Assembly (NCBI GenBank): GCA_963789225.1
Contig: CAWBKD010000046.1
Location: 1,116,001-1,180,000, forward strand
Direction of reading: 5' to 3'
Length of the DNA: 64,000 nucleotides
DNA from: Palsa-504 sp963789225
Lineage (GTDB): Bacteria; Actinomycetota; Actinomycetes; Streptosporangiales; Streptosporangiaceae
In this document: positions 41,955-50,393 of the stretch, in pieces
Numbering within the stretch: the stretch's first letter is position 1
How the letters are laid out: each line of letters begins with the position of its first letter
Translations under genes and position numbers: made by a program
The notes under the pieces: generated by a model
Database searches by the model: none
What the model saw: only the letters and a program-made list of their open reading frames with translations
Told to the model about the DNA's origin: nothing

Positions 41955-42935
41955 TCAGGCGGGCAGGTGCGCGGCGACCTCGGCGGCCGCCGCCTCACCG
42001 TAGGCGACGGCGAAGCGTTCGGTCAGCGGGCCCGGCTTCAGCTCGTACTCCTGCGGGCCGGTGGTTTCCAGGGCGTGCACGGCCATCAGGTTGCCGAGCT
42101 GGGCGCATCGCTCGAGGGACAGACCCCAGGCGACGGCGGCGAGGAAACCCGAGCGGAACGCGTCGCCCGAGCCGGTCGGGTCCGCGGGGCGGGCGTCGGG
42201 CACCGGGGGGACCGTCGCCGGCGGCTGCCCGGTCTGCTCGACCCGGGCGCCGTCCTTGCCGAGCGTGGTGACCCTGACCCCGACCCGGGCCAGGATGTCC
42301 GCGCTGGTCCAGCCGGACTTCCGCTCGATCAGCGCCTCCTCGTACTCGTTGCCGAACAGGTACTGCGCGCCTTCGACCAGGCCACGGACCTGCTCATCGT
42401 CGAGGATGCGGGCTAGCTGCTGGGAGGGGTCGGCGGCGAACGCCATACCGGTCGCCCGGCACTCCTGGGTGTGCGCCAGCATGGCGTCTGGCGCGCTGGC
42501 CCCGATCAGGACCAGGTCGATCCCGCCGTGGGCGGCGGCCAGCGGCGCGAGCTCGATCTCGCCGTCCTCGCTCATCGCGCCCGAGTAGAACGAGCCGATC
42601 TGGTTCCCGTCCGCGTCGGTGGTGCAGATGAAGCGCGCCGTGTGGCGGAGCACGGACTCCCGCACCCCCGCGGTACTCACGCCGTGCTCCTCGAGCCACT
42701 GCCTGTACTCGCCGAAATCGGTGCCGACCGCGCCGACCAGCAGCGGGCGCAGCCCGAGGAGGCCGAGGCCGAAGGCGATGTTGGCGGCTACGCCGCCGCG
42801 CCTGATGGCCAGGTCGTCCACGAGGAAGGACAGTGAGACCCGGTCAAGCTTGTCGGCGATGAGCTGGTCGGTGAACTTGCCAGGGAACGTCATCAGGTGG
42901 TCGGTCGCGATGGACCCGGTGACAGCGATGCGCAC
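41955..42935 (-). CDS. PfkB-family sugar or adenosine kinase
   Basis: This 326-residue kinase has signature 1-like RRGGVAANIAFGLGLLGLRP and signature 2 DPTGSGDAFRSGFLAAVAWG with the catalytic Asp and anion hole. GVRVTTLGKDGARV is the strand before the ATP site. In Mycobacterium tuberculosis the adenosine kinase AdoK lies beside ctaC and a HesB-type gene, as here, so adenosine is the leading candidate substrate; a ribokinase-like role is possible. ATG 42935 has good family alignment. Confidence 0.85.
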   Translation of the reverse strand: MRIAVTGSIATDHLMTFPGKFTDQLIADKLDRVSLSFLVDDLAIRRGGVAANIAFGLGLLGLRPLLVGAVGTDFGEYRQWLEEHGVSTAGVRESVLRHTARFICTTDADGNQIGSFYSGAMSEDGEIELAPLAAAHGGIDLVLIGASAPDAMLAHTQECRATGMAFAADPSQQLARILDDEQVRGLVEGAQYLFGNEYEEALIERKSGWTSADILARVGVRVTTLGKDGARVEQTGQPPATVPPVPDARPADPTGSGDAFRSGFLAAVAWGLSLERCAQLGNLMAVHALETTGPQEYELKPGPLTERFAVAYGEAAAAEVAAHLPA

Positions 42936-42964
42936 GGACCGACCTTACCCGTCGGTGTCCGGCC

Positions 42965-43312
42965 TCAGTGGAAGGAGTCGCCGCAGGCGCAGGAGCCGGT
43001 CGCGTTCGGGTTGTCGATCGTGAAGCCCTGCTTCTCGATGGTGTCGACGAAGTCGATCGTCGCGCCCATCAGGTACGGCGCGCTCATCTTGTCGGTCACC
43101 ACCTGGACGGCGCCGAACTCGCTGACGATGTCGCCGTCGATCTCCCGCTCGTCGAAGTAGAGCTGGTAGCGGAGCCCGGAGCAGCCGCCGGGCTGCACGG
43201 CGATGCGCAGCCGCAGGTCGTCCCGCCCCTCTTGCGCGAGCAGGGTGCTCACCTTGGTGGCCGCGGTATCGGTCAGGACGATCCCCTTGGTGGCCTCTTG
43301 CTGAACAGTCAC
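42965..43312 (-). CDS. erpA: HesB/IscA/ErpA-type iron-sulfur carrier
   Basis: This 115-residue A-type carrier has the three conserved cysteines: one in QPGGCSGLRYQLYFDE and two in ATGSCACGDSFH. It passes iron-sulfur clusters to target proteins. GTG 43312, with AGGAG six bases upstream, fits homologues; the frame continues to 43399 without support. It lies 29 bases before the kinase gene, matching the conserved order. Confidence 0.92.
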   Translation of the reverse strand: MTVQQEATKGIVLTDTAATKVSTLLAQEGRDDLRLRIAVQPGGCSGLRYQLYFDEREIDGDIVSEFGAVQVVTDKMSAPYLMGATIDFVDTIEKQGFTIDNPNATGSCACGDSFH

Positions 43313-43414
43313 AATAAGCTCCTGCTTTGCTCGGGTGCCGCGTGCGCGGCGCGGGCCTGCGCCCACGTGCAATCCCAACGATATGCGGTGCGCCGGCATT
43401 CCAGGAAGTGGGCC

Positions 43415-43996
43415 CTACAGGCCGGGGGCACCCCAGACGGGGAACCAGCGGCCCAGGTCCTGCTCCCACTTCAGGTCGGCACCGATCGCGCCCTTGACCT
43501 GGAGCTCGAGCGCGTTGTCCCGCTTCTCGCCCGGCAACGGGGCGAACGGGTAGAACGTGCCCCGCTTGAACAGGTAGATCAGGGCCAGGCGGCGTTCCTC
43601 GGCGTCGCGGAAGGCGACCAGGGTGCACAGCAGCTGCGGGCCGAAGCCGTTGTCCACCAGCGCGGAGTTGACCGCGTGCAGGTCGGTGACCAGCGCGTCG
43701 ACCTCGCTGGACATGCGCGAGTCGACCACCCAGGTGAAGCCGTAGTCGTCCTTGGACACCTCGACCGGCAGCCCGCCGTCCTGGCCAGCGCTCATGTCGA
43801 GGAGTTCGGTCACGTCCTTCTGCACGTCGGCGAAGGACCGGCCCTCGACGGGGCGGAAGCAGACCGAGCCCGAACCCGTCGGGGTGAAACCCGCTCCCGC
43901 CTCCAGCGTTATCGCTGCAGACGGGAGCGCGAACAGGTCATCCAGCTTGGGCTGGACCGGCTTGGTCCGGCCCAGCAGGGTGTCGATGAACCCCAA
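43415..43996 (-). CDS. pspAB: PspA-associated protein PspAB
   Basis: This 193-residue cytosolic protein begins MGFIDTLLGRTKPVQPKLDD from a TTG preceded by GCAGGAAAG. Segments VDSRMSSEVDALVTDLHAVN, LVAFRDAEERRLALIYLFKR and RGTFYPFAPLPG are features of the PspAB family, which is found beside HtpX and PspA in actinobacteria. It has no membrane helix. A regulatory or chaperone role in envelope stress is inferred from neighbours. Confidence 0.8.
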   Translation of the reverse strand: MGFIDTLLGRTKPVQPKLDDLFALPSAAITLEAGAGFTPTGSGSVCFRPVEGRSFADVQKDVTELLDMSAGQDGGLPVEVSKDDYGFTWVVDSRMSSEVDALVTDLHAVNSALVDNGFGPQLLCTLVAFRDAEERRLALIYLFKRGTFYPFAPLPGEKRDNALELQVKGAIGADLKWEQDLGRWFPVWGAPGL

Positions 43997-44034
43997 TCGC
44001 TTTCCTGCCCTTTCCTACCTTTTCCTGCCAGGCC

Positions 44035-44988
44035 TTACCTGGTCTGGCTGAGCTGCTGCTGGACCTTGTCGAGTTCGGCCAGCCTGCGCTCGAGCGACGG
44101 GTGGGTGGAGAAGATCGTGGACAGGCTCGTCCCGGCGTTCAGCCGCATCGCGGGGGCGAAGTAGAAGGCGTTCAGCGGCTCGGCGGCGCGCAGGTCCTTG
44201 GTCGGGATTCTGTTCATCCCTTCGCTGACCTTGATCAGCGCGCTCTTCAGCGCGCTCGGCTGGCCGGTGAGCAGCGCGCCGCTGCGATCCGCGGCGAGCT
44301 CACGGTACCTGGAGAGCAGGCGGATGAGCAGGAAGCTGATCGCGTAGACGACGATGCTGATGGCCATCATGGCGAGCATGACGATGAAGAAGTAGCCGTT
44401 GTTGCCGCCGCCGCGGCCGCCCCGGCCGCCGAACAGCTCGCCGTAGAAGGAAATCCTGATCAGCAGCGCGGCGATGATGGCCAGGAACGAGGCGATGGTC
44501 ATGACCTGGACGTCCTTGTGGGCCACGTGCGACATCTCGTGCGCGATGACGCCCTCGAGCTCGTCCTTGTTCAGCCTGGCCAGCAGGCTGTCGGTCACGA
44601 CGAGCACCGCCTTGTCGGCGTTGCGCCCGGTCGCGAAGGCGTTCGGGATCGGGCTCCTGGCGATCGCTACCCGCGGCTTGGGCATGTCCGCCAGCGCGCA
44701 CAGGCGGTCGACCACGCCGTGTAGTTCAGGGGCCTGCTCCGGGGTGACTATGATCGCGCCCGCGGTCCGCAGCGCGATCTTGTCGGAGTAGAACAGCGAC
44801 CCGATGGCCATGCCGCCGCCGAGGAGCACCGCGACGACCACGATCAATCCGGTCGACGCGCCGTAGTGGGTCATGAGCCCGACGATCAGCGCGACGAACG
44901 CCACGAAAACCAGCCCGAGCAGGAACATCGTCGCGGTCATCCGCGCCGTCAGCCCCCGGTCAGGCGCATACCTGGTCCGCGCCGCCAT
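44035..44988 (-). CDS. htpX: HtpX membrane zinc metalloprotease
   Basis: This 317-residue protein has two N-terminal helices (ATMFLLGLVFVAFVALIVGL and GLIVVVAVLLGGGMAIGSLF), the catalytic zinc motif HEMSHVAHKD (HExxH) at about 155, and two further helices (IASFLAIIAALLIRI and FFIVMLAMMAISIVVYAIS). The third zinc ligand lies in YRELAADRSGALLTG. It degrades damaged membrane proteins. GGAGGTGGCGCC before the ATG fixes the start. Proximity to the PspA genes matches an envelope-stress set. Confidence 0.92.
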   Translation of the reverse strand: MAARTRYAPDRGLTARMTATMFLLGLVFVAFVALIVGLMTHYGASTGLIVVVAVLLGGGMAIGSLFYSDKIALRTAGAIIVTPEQAPELHGVVDRLCALADMPKPRVAIARSPIPNAFATGRNADKAVLVVTDSLLARLNKDELEGVIAHEMSHVAHKDVQVMTIASFLAIIAALLIRISFYGELFGGRGGRGGGNNGYFFIVMLAMMAISIVVYAISFLLIRLLSRYRELAADRSGALLTGQPSALKSALIKVSEGMNRIPTKDLRAAEPLNAFYFAPAMRLNAGTSLSTIFSTHPSLERRLAELDKVQQQLSQTR

Positions 44989-45142
44989 GGCGCCACCTCC
45001 GTTCGGCCCCCGGCGGGGTAACCGCCCTGGGGCCAGCAGCTTTACCTATCCTTTACTCTATCCGACGAAAGCTGATGCTTAGCTGAACACTGGCCGCGAG
45101 TCTGCTCTGGCCCGGGTTCTTGTTCGGGTGGTGGCGCGGAAG

Positions 45143-45424
45143 TCAGCCCGGAATGAGGCCTTCGTCCGTGAGCAGCCTGCGGACCTCATCCATGCTCGAG
45201 TCCTCGTGCGGAAGGATCAGATCCGACGGTTCCAGGATATCTGCGGGCAAAGGTGCGCCCTGGGCGCGAACCTGCGCGAGCAGGCTGGCCAGCGCGGCGG
45301 TGAACCTGTCCTCGTCGCTGTGCTCAACGGCGGACTCAAGCTCGGTGTCCAGCTGGTTCAGCTCGGCGGCGGCAGAGTCGTCGACGCGGAACTGCCCTTC
45401 CCCGAGGATTCTGACGATCATCAT
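45143..45424 (-). CDS. pspAA: PspA-associated protein PspAA
   Basis: This 93-residue protein MMIVRILGEGQFRVDDSAAA has an acidic middle (DTELESAVEHSDEDRFTAAL) and C-terminal LPADILEPSDLILPHEDSS, the usual PspAA pattern. Its start overlaps the pspA stop by four bases (ATGA), so the two are co-translated. PspAA is thought to bind PspA and anchor it, from comparative work. Confidence 0.85.
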   Translation of the reverse strand: MMIVRILGEGQFRVDDSAAAELNQLDTELESAVEHSDEDRFTAALASLLAQVRAQGAPLPADILEPSDLILPHEDSSMDEVRRLLTDEGLIPG

Positions 45425-46371
45425 CCGTCACCGTCCTGCGGCTCGCCGCCCAGGCCGGGGAGGTCGGCTACCGGCAGCCCAGCGGGCTGGGTCTGCTGGT
45501 ACTGCTCTGCCTGCTGAGCCTGCTGCGGCGGGGTGTACTGAGGCGCGGGCGGGGCGTACGGACCCTGCTGCGCCTGCTGCGCCTGCTGGGCCTGCTGGGC
45601 CTGCTGCGCCTGCTGGGCCTGCTGCGGCTGGGAGCCGCCGTTGGCGCCAGAACCCTCGATCTGCTTCGGCGCGCTGGCGGTCAGTTCGGCCTTGAGCCTG
45701 GCCATCTCCCGCTCCACATCGCTGCCGGCGCTGATCATGTCCAGCTCGGACTGGATGTCGTCGCGGTGGCCGCCCAGGTCGTCGAGCGCACCAGAGGCCA
45801 TCAGTTCGTCGATCGCGCCCGCCCGGGCCTGCATCTGGGCGGTCTTGTCCTCGGCGCGCTGGATCGCCATGCCGACGTCGCCCATCTCTTCCGAGATGCC
45901 GGAGAACGCCTCGTTGATCCGGGTCTGCGCCTCGGCCGCGGTGTAGGTGGCCTTGATGGTCTCCTTCCGCGTGCGGAAGGCGTCCACCTTGGCCTGCAGC
46001 CGCTGCGACGCGACGGTCAGCTTCTCCTCTTCGGCCTGCAGCTGGGCATACTGCGCCTGCAGGTCGTTCAGCTGGCTCTGCGCCGACGACTTGCGGGCAA
46101 GAGCCTCCCTGGCGAGGTCCTCGCGGCCCATCGACAGTGCCTTGCGCGCCTGGTCCTCGAGCTTGTTCGCGGACTGCTGTAGCTGGTTCATCTGCAGCTC
46201 GACGCGCTTGCGCGACGTGGCGACGTCCGCGACCCCACGGCGGACCTTCGTCAGCAACTCGAGCTGCCGCTGGTAGGAGTAGTCCAGGGTCTCACGAGGG
46301 TCTTCCATCTTGTCCAGAGCCTTGTTGGCCTTGGCCTTGAAGACAAGTGAGACTCGCTTCATCACGCCCAT
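45421..46371 (-). CDS. pspA: Phage-shock protein A (PspA/IM30) with Gln/Ala-repeat tail
   Basis: This 316-residue ESCRT-III-like membrane-binding protein has an N-terminal amphipathic MGVMKRVSLVFKAKANKALD and then long alpha-helical coiled coil (residues 25-220, for example RKRVELQMNQLQQSANKLED). The last 80 residues have QQA and GPYAPPAPQYTPPQQ repeats, unusual in PspA. ATG at 46371 agrees with homologues; the frame extends to 46398. It assembles rods or domes that protect the membrane when proton motive force is damaged. Confidence 0.9.
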   Translation of the reverse strand: MGVMKRVSLVFKAKANKALDKMEDPRETLDYSYQRQLELLTKVRRGVADVATSRKRVELQMNQLQQSANKLEDQARKALSMGREDLAREALARKSSAQSQLNDLQAQYAQLQAEEEKLTVASQRLQAKVDAFRTRKETIKATYTAAEAQTRINEAFSGISEEMGDVGMAIQRAEDKTAQMQARAGAIDELMASGALDDLGGHRDDIQSELDMISAGSDVEREMARLKAELTASAPKQIEGSGANGGSQPQQAQQAQQAQQAQQAQQAQQGPYAPPAPQYTPPQQAQQAEQYQQTQPAGLPVADLPGLGGEPQDGDG

Positions 46372-46519
46372 ACGCGCGGCCGTCCCCTTCATGTACATCG
46401 ACGCCGCCGGCGTGGCCGGGAGTCCGGGCTTTCGGCGGCCCGGGCACCGGGCTAGACGGCGGACGAGCCCGTGCGACTAGTCGCATTCCACCCTACGCGG
46501 TCGCTGGCGCTGCCAGCTA

Positions 46520-46580
46520 CCACTGTGCTGGCTAACCACTGTGCTGGCTAACCACTGTGCTGGCTAACCACTGTGCTGGC
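46520..46580. repeat. 16-bp tandem repeat, nearly four copies
   Basis: CCACTGTGCTGGCTAA is repeated from 46520, 46536 and 46552, then a partial copy to about 46580. It lies in the divergent region between pspA (46371) and the DUF3043 gene (46610). Such repeats could bind a regulator or be simple slippage. Confidence 0.85.
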
Positions 46581-46609
46581 GCTGACCCTGCTGCGGCGGG
46601 ATTAAGCTT

Positions 46610-47272
46610 ATGCGCGTGTTCCGACGCCGTAGCGCCGGGGCGACGGACGGCACGGCCCAGGATGACCCGGGCGCGCAGAGCCCGGACGGCCCGGCCAATG
46701 TGAAGCAGGCCCGCCCCGCTGCCGAGGCGGGCAAGGGGCGGCCCACGCCCAAGCGCAGCGAAGCCGAGCGCAACAGGTACCAGCCGATCACCGGGTCCCG
46801 GCCTTCTTCTTCCCGGGGCACAGGATCCCGAGGTTCGGCCGCGCCGCGCACCCCCGAGGACAAGGAGCGAGCCCGCGCCGACCGTACCCGCCGCTACGCG
46901 GCGATGAAGGAAGGCCAGGAGTGGGCGCTGAACCCCAAGGACCGGGGTCCCGTGCGCGCGCTGGCCCGCGACTACGTGGACTCCAAGCGCCGGGTCAGCG
47001 AGTACTACATGTACATCCTGCTGGTGCTGGTCGTGGCCTTGTTCTTCCGTAGTAAGGCGGCCCAGGAGTTCATCTCGCCGCTGATCCTGGTGCTCGTCTT
47101 CATCATCGTCGTCGACGCCCAGCTGATCAGGCGGGCCCTGGCCAAGCTGATCGCCCAGCGGCTGCCCGGCCAGTCCACCAGGGGCCTGACGCTGTACGCG
47201 GTGATGCGCGCCCTGCAGATACGCAGGTTCCGGATCCCGGTCCCCCGAGTTCACCCGGGAGACGAGATCTAG
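46610..47272 (+). CDS. DUF3043 membrane protein
   Basis: This 220-residue protein has an N-terminal 120-residue basic, disordered region (PRTPEDKERARADRTRRYAA), then two helices (YMYILLVLVVALFFRSKAA and ISPLILVLVFIIVVDAQLI) and a conserved basic tail (TRGLTLYAVMRALQIRRFR). This matches DUF3043 in actinobacteria. The basic region facing the cytoplasm suggests nucleic-acid or membrane contact. ATG 46610 lies near GGCGGGATTAAGC, with no strong ribosome site. Confidence 0.8.
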   Translation: MRVFRRRSAGATDGTAQDDPGAQSPDGPANVKQARPAAEAGKGRPTPKRSEAERNRYQPITGSRPSSSRGTGSRGSAAPRTPEDKERARADRTRRYAAMKEGQEWALNPKDRGPVRALARDYVDSKRRVSEYYMYILLVLVVALFFRSKAAQEFISPLILVLVFIIVVDAQLIRRALAKLIAQRLPGQSTRGLTLYAVMRALQIRRFRIPVPRVHPGDEI

Positions 47273-47283
47273 GGTTAGGGGCC

Positions 47284-48282
47284 ATGGAATACCGACACCT
47301 AGGTAAGAGTGGCCTGAAGGTCAGCGAGATCGCGTACGGGAACTGGATCACCCACGGGTCCCAGGTCGAGGAAGACGCCGCCGTCGCGTGCGTCCGCGCC
47401 GCGCTGGACGAGGGCATCACCACGTTCGACACCGCCGACGTCTACGCCGGCGGGCGGGCCGAGGAGGTGCTCGGGCGGGCACTGGACGGCGTTCGGCGTG
47501 AATCGATCGAGATCTGCACCAAGTTGTACTGGCCTACCGGCGACCGGCCCAACAACTCGGGACTGTCCCGTAAGCACATCTACGAGAGCGTGCACACGTC
47601 GCTGCGCAGGCTGCGGACCGACTACCTCGACCTGTACCAGGCGCACAGGTTCGACCACGAGACGCCGGTCGAGGAGACCATGCGCGCCTTCGACAACCTG
47701 GTCCGGGCGGGCAAGGTGCTGTACGTGGGAGTGTCGGAGTGGCGCGCGGAGGAGATCGCCGCCGCGCTGCGCGTCGCCGATGAGCTCGGCCTGGACCGGA
47801 TCGTGTCGAACCAGCCGCAGTACAACATGCTGTGGCGGGTCATCGAGGCCGAGGTGGTCCCGCTGTGCGAGAAGGAGGGCATCGGCCAGATCGTGTGGTC
47901 CCCCGTCGCGCAGGGCGTGCTGACCGGCAAGTACACCCCGGGTGCCGCTCCGCCGACGCACTCGCGCGCTACCGACCCCAGGGGTTCGCGCTTCATGGAG
48001 GAGCTGCTTACCGATGAGGTGCTGACCGCGGTCCAGCGGCTCAGGCCGCTCGCGGAGGAGGCCGGGCTGTCCATGGCCCAGCTCGCGGTGGCCTGGGTGC
48101 TGCAGAACCCGAACGTGTCCGCGGCCATCATCGGCGCCACCCGGCCCGAGCAGGTGCGGGAGAACGTTGCCGCGGCCGGCGTTCGGCTGGATGCGGGCCT
48201 GATGCGCAGGATCGACGATGCGCTCGGCGGGCTGGTCGTGCGCGACCCGGCCGAAACCGGCAGTCCGCCCACCCGCTCGTAG
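47284..48282 (+). CDS. Aldo/keto reductase, potassium-channel beta-subunit type
   Basis: This 332-residue TIM-barrel oxidoreductase begins MEYRHLGKSGLKVSEIAYGN, with DTADVYAGGRAEEVLGRAL (catalytic Asp-Tyr), then YLDLYQAHRFDHETPVEET (His), and the C-terminal NADP-binding SAAIIGATRPEQVRENVAA. It uses NADPH to reduce aldehydes or ketones. Twelve bases after the DUF3043 stop, it may share a transcript. Confidence 0.92.
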   Translation: MEYRHLGKSGLKVSEIAYGNWITHGSQVEEDAAVACVRAALDEGITTFDTADVYAGGRAEEVLGRALDGVRRESIEICTKLYWPTGDRPNNSGLSRKHIYESVHTSLRRLRTDYLDLYQAHRFDHETPVEETMRAFDNLVRAGKVLYVGVSEWRAEEIAAALRVADELGLDRIVSNQPQYNMLWRVIEAEVVPLCEKEGIGQIVWSPVAQGVLTGKYTPGAAPPTHSRATDPRGSRFMEELLTDEVLTAVQRLRPLAEEAGLSMAQLAVAWVLQNPNVSAAIIGATRPEQVRENVAAAGVRLDAGLMRRIDDALGGLVVRDPAETGSPPTRS

Positions 48283-48518
48283 GGTGCTAATGTGCCTGGG
48301 CTTACCAGTAAGTCTTCGGGGTGCAGGCTCATCGGGCCGTACTCGACCCTGGTTTCGTCAAAGAGCGTGACCTGGTCGACGCCGACCGCCAGCAGCGCAC
48401 GCCAGTTCTCGCCGAGCCAGCTTTCCGCGTCACCCTGGCTGATGAAGATGGCCTCTTGCAGGTCATCGGCGGGGACCACGGTGCCGTCCGCCTTCTCGTA
48501 TCGCCACGTCCAGGGCAT
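47622..48518 (-). CDS. Conserved small protein with its stop codon lost, reading across the aldo/keto reductase gene
   Basis: Only the first 75 residues or so (48518 to about 48294) look like a real actinobacterial family: MPWTWRYEKADGTVVPADDL, FISQGDAESWLGENWRALLA, and VDQVTLFDETRVEYGPMSLHP. After that the frame continues on the opposite strand of the aldo/keto reductase gene to 47622, giving Ser/Ala-rich antisense sequence. A base change or frameshift probably removed the native stop: a shifted frame reads TAA just after GACTTACTGG. Function is unknown. Confidence 0.6.
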   Translation of the reverse strand: MPWTWRYEKADGTVVPADDLQEAIFISQGDAESWLGENWRALLAVGVDQVTLFDETRVEYGPMSLHPEDLLVSPGTLAPYERVGGLPVSAGSRTTSPPSASSILRIRPASSRTPAAATFSRTCSGRVAPMMAADTFGFCSTQATASWAMDSPASSASGLSRWTAVSTSSVSSSSMKREPLGSVARECVGGAAPGVYLPVSTPCATGDHTIWPMPSFSHSGTTSASMTRHSMLYCGWFDTIRSRPSSSATRSAAAISSARHSDTPTYSTLPARTRLSKARMVSSTGVSWSNLCAWYRSR

Positions 48519-48577
48519 ACCGGCCGAGCCTCCTCATGGTGTGTGCTCGGGACCCAGGTTAACGTGACGGGCGGGAG

Positions 48578-48782
48578 GTCAGGCGCAGAACCAGTCAGGC
48601 GCAGAACCAGTCAGGCGCAGAACGAGTCAGGCGCAGAACCAGTCAGGCGCAGAACGAGTCAGGCGCAGAACCAGTCAGGCGCAGGACCAGTAGGCGCAGA
48701 ACCAGTCAGGCACAGGACCAGTAGGCGCAGAACGAGTCAGGCACAGGACCAGTAGGCGCAGAACGAGTCAGGCGCAAAACAG
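48578..48782. repeat. Tandem array of about thirteen 15-16 bp units
   Basis: The unit GTCAGGCGCAGAACCA (forward) is repeated from 48578 with C/G, G/A and one-base-deletion variants. The last four upstream units show a 31-base higher-order period. The unit nearest the gene (48767-48782) contains the stop of the RsbW-like gene (TGA, 48770-48768), so the array seems to have expanded from that gene's 3' end. Confidence 0.9.
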
Positions 48783-49355
48783 GATGGCCCAGACGGCCTT
48801 GCCGCGGCCGGTGACCGGGCTCCAGCCCCAGACATCGCTCAGGTGGTCCACCATCTGCAGCCCGCGCCCGGCCTCTTCGCACTGCTCCGGGGCCCGCAGG
48901 ACCGGGGCGCAGTCGGATGGGTCGAGCACCGCGCACATGACCTCGCCGGTCCTGCGCAGCAGTCGTAGGCCGATCGGCTGGCCTGAGCCCGCGTTCTGGC
49001 TGGCGTGCGAGACGGCGTTGGCGACGAATTCGCCGACGATCACCTCGGCGTCGTCCACGAGCGATACCAGGCCCCATTCCTTCAGGGTGTTCCTGGTGAA
49101 GCGCCGGGCGGTGCGGCCGGACTGGGCGTTGGTCCCGAGCGGGCACGCGGCCACGGCGGGAGAATCCCACCAGTCGGAAGGCATCCGGACTACGCGCGGG
49201 CGTCCCGGCGCGCATTGCAGCCTCGCGGTCAGGTCGAGGGGCCGACGCACGGCAGGGTCGATCTTCGTACGTATCGGCAAACCTACCTGGCTCAAGCCCA
49301 TCGCGACCCCGCGAAGCGTAGAGCGCCCATCCCGGCTGATCGACGCAAGTGACAT
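48768..49355 (-). CDS. RsbW-like histidine-kinase-type ATPase
   Basis: This 195-residue GHKL ATPase has the N-box EVIVGEFVANAVSHA at about residues 103-117 and AGRGLQMVDHLSDVWGWSPV near the G boxes. It resembles anti-sigma or regulatory ATPases (HATPase_c_2) that phosphorylate anti-sigma antagonists. There is no phospho-acceptor histidine. The N-terminal 60 residues are less conserved. Its last codon and stop begin the tandem array downstream. Confidence 0.85.
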   Translation of the reverse strand: MSLASISRDGRSTLRGVAMGLSQVGLPIRTKIDPAVRRPLDLTARLQCAPGRPRVVRMPSDWWDSPAVAACPLGTNAQSGRTARRFTRNTLKEWGLVSLVDDAEVIVGEFVANAVSHASQNAGSGQPIGLRLLRRTGEVMCAVLDPSDCAPVLRAPEQCEEAGRGLQMVDHLSDVWGWSPVTGRGKAVWAILFCA

Positions 49356-49562
49356 CCTGCCCGAGACTACGCCCTCAATGCAAGACCAAATGCACGTTCA
49401 TTTTGGATGTGGTGCAAGTGCAGCCGCACTTGCGAGCGGCGGATTTGCGCGCATTACACCATCATCGTGTCATTTATGCCCGGCCTTGGATAGGGGTGAG
49501 ACCAGTGGTGAAGGGCGGACACGGGCCCAGTTGGCCAGCACCGACGGCCACTCCCACTGGGA

Positions 49563-50333
49563 TCAGCGGCCGGACTCATCGCCTCCGGCGGTGGCGGCGG
49601 TCGCCCTGGCCTGCGCGGCCGTGCGGATCATGTGGCGCTGCGAGCGCACCTGGAAGAACACGATCACGACCACCAGGGCGATCGTGATCCACAGGCCGTA
49701 GTGCGAGATCTTCTGCGCGACCACGACCGCGTGATGGCCGAGTTCCCACCCGAGGCCCGCCAGCATGCCCGCCCACGCCAGCGAACCGATGGCGTCCAGG
49801 ATGAGGAACGTAACGAGCCGCATCCCGGCCCAGCCTGCGACGGCGTAGATGATCGCGGTGGGGATGGGCAGGAACTGGGAGACCAGCACGGCGGGCCAGG
49901 TGAACTTGCGGCCCCACCGCTGCACCCGGTCCATGTACTTGACCCCCCGGTTGCGCTTGCCGGACAGCAGCAGGATGAGGCGCTCACCCCAGAGTCGGCC
50001 CGCAAACCAGTAGATGACGTCGAACTTCATCAGGCCGGGAATGGCGGCGAGCAGGACCACGACCAGGGTTCCGTGCCCGATCCGGGCGAACGCCGCCGCC
50101 GCGATGATCGATTCGGTGCTCCCGTTGAGCAGTTCGCCGAGGACCGGGTGCGTGCCGACCAGTTCGGCGCGGAACGGCAGCATCGCCCAGTAGTAGATCC
50201 CGCTGAGCACGATGGCGGCCCAGAGCAGGATGTCGGCTCGCCCGGGCCGCCCGGTCCACGGCACCCGCGGGTCATCCCACACCGCCGACTGCGGTCGCGC
50301 CGATTCCCCGGCCGGCTCGGCCTCTTCTTCCAC
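49563..50333 (-). CDS. DedA/VTT-domain membrane protein
   Basis: This 256-residue protein has membrane segments ADILLWAAIVLSGIYYWAML, IGHGTLVVVLLAAIPGLMKF and VAGWAGMRLVTFLILDAIG. The conserved loop FDVIYWFAGRLWGERLI and the Arg-Gly-Gln-like KFTWPAVLVSQFLPIPTAII are typical of the DedA/SNARE-associated family. These are flippases or uptake systems for lipid carriers. GTG at 50333 fits; the frame runs upstream over the purine phosphorylase gene and was rejected there. Confidence 0.8.
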   Translation of the reverse strand: MEEEAEPAGESARPQSAVWDDPRVPWTGRPGRADILLWAAIVLSGIYYWAMLPFRAELVGTHPVLGELLNGSTESIIAAAAFARIGHGTLVVVLLAAIPGLMKFDVIYWFAGRLWGERLILLLSGKRNRGVKYMDRVQRWGRKFTWPAVLVSQFLPIPTAIIYAVAGWAGMRLVTFLILDAIGSLAWAGMLAGLGWELGHHAVVVAQKISHYGLWITIALVVVIVFFQVRSQRHMIRTAAQARATAATAGGDESGR

Positions 50334-50393
50334 GTGGTCACGGTATATCGGATCGGGGGCATTTCCAGCATTGGCTCGGGGGCCCCATGCGCC

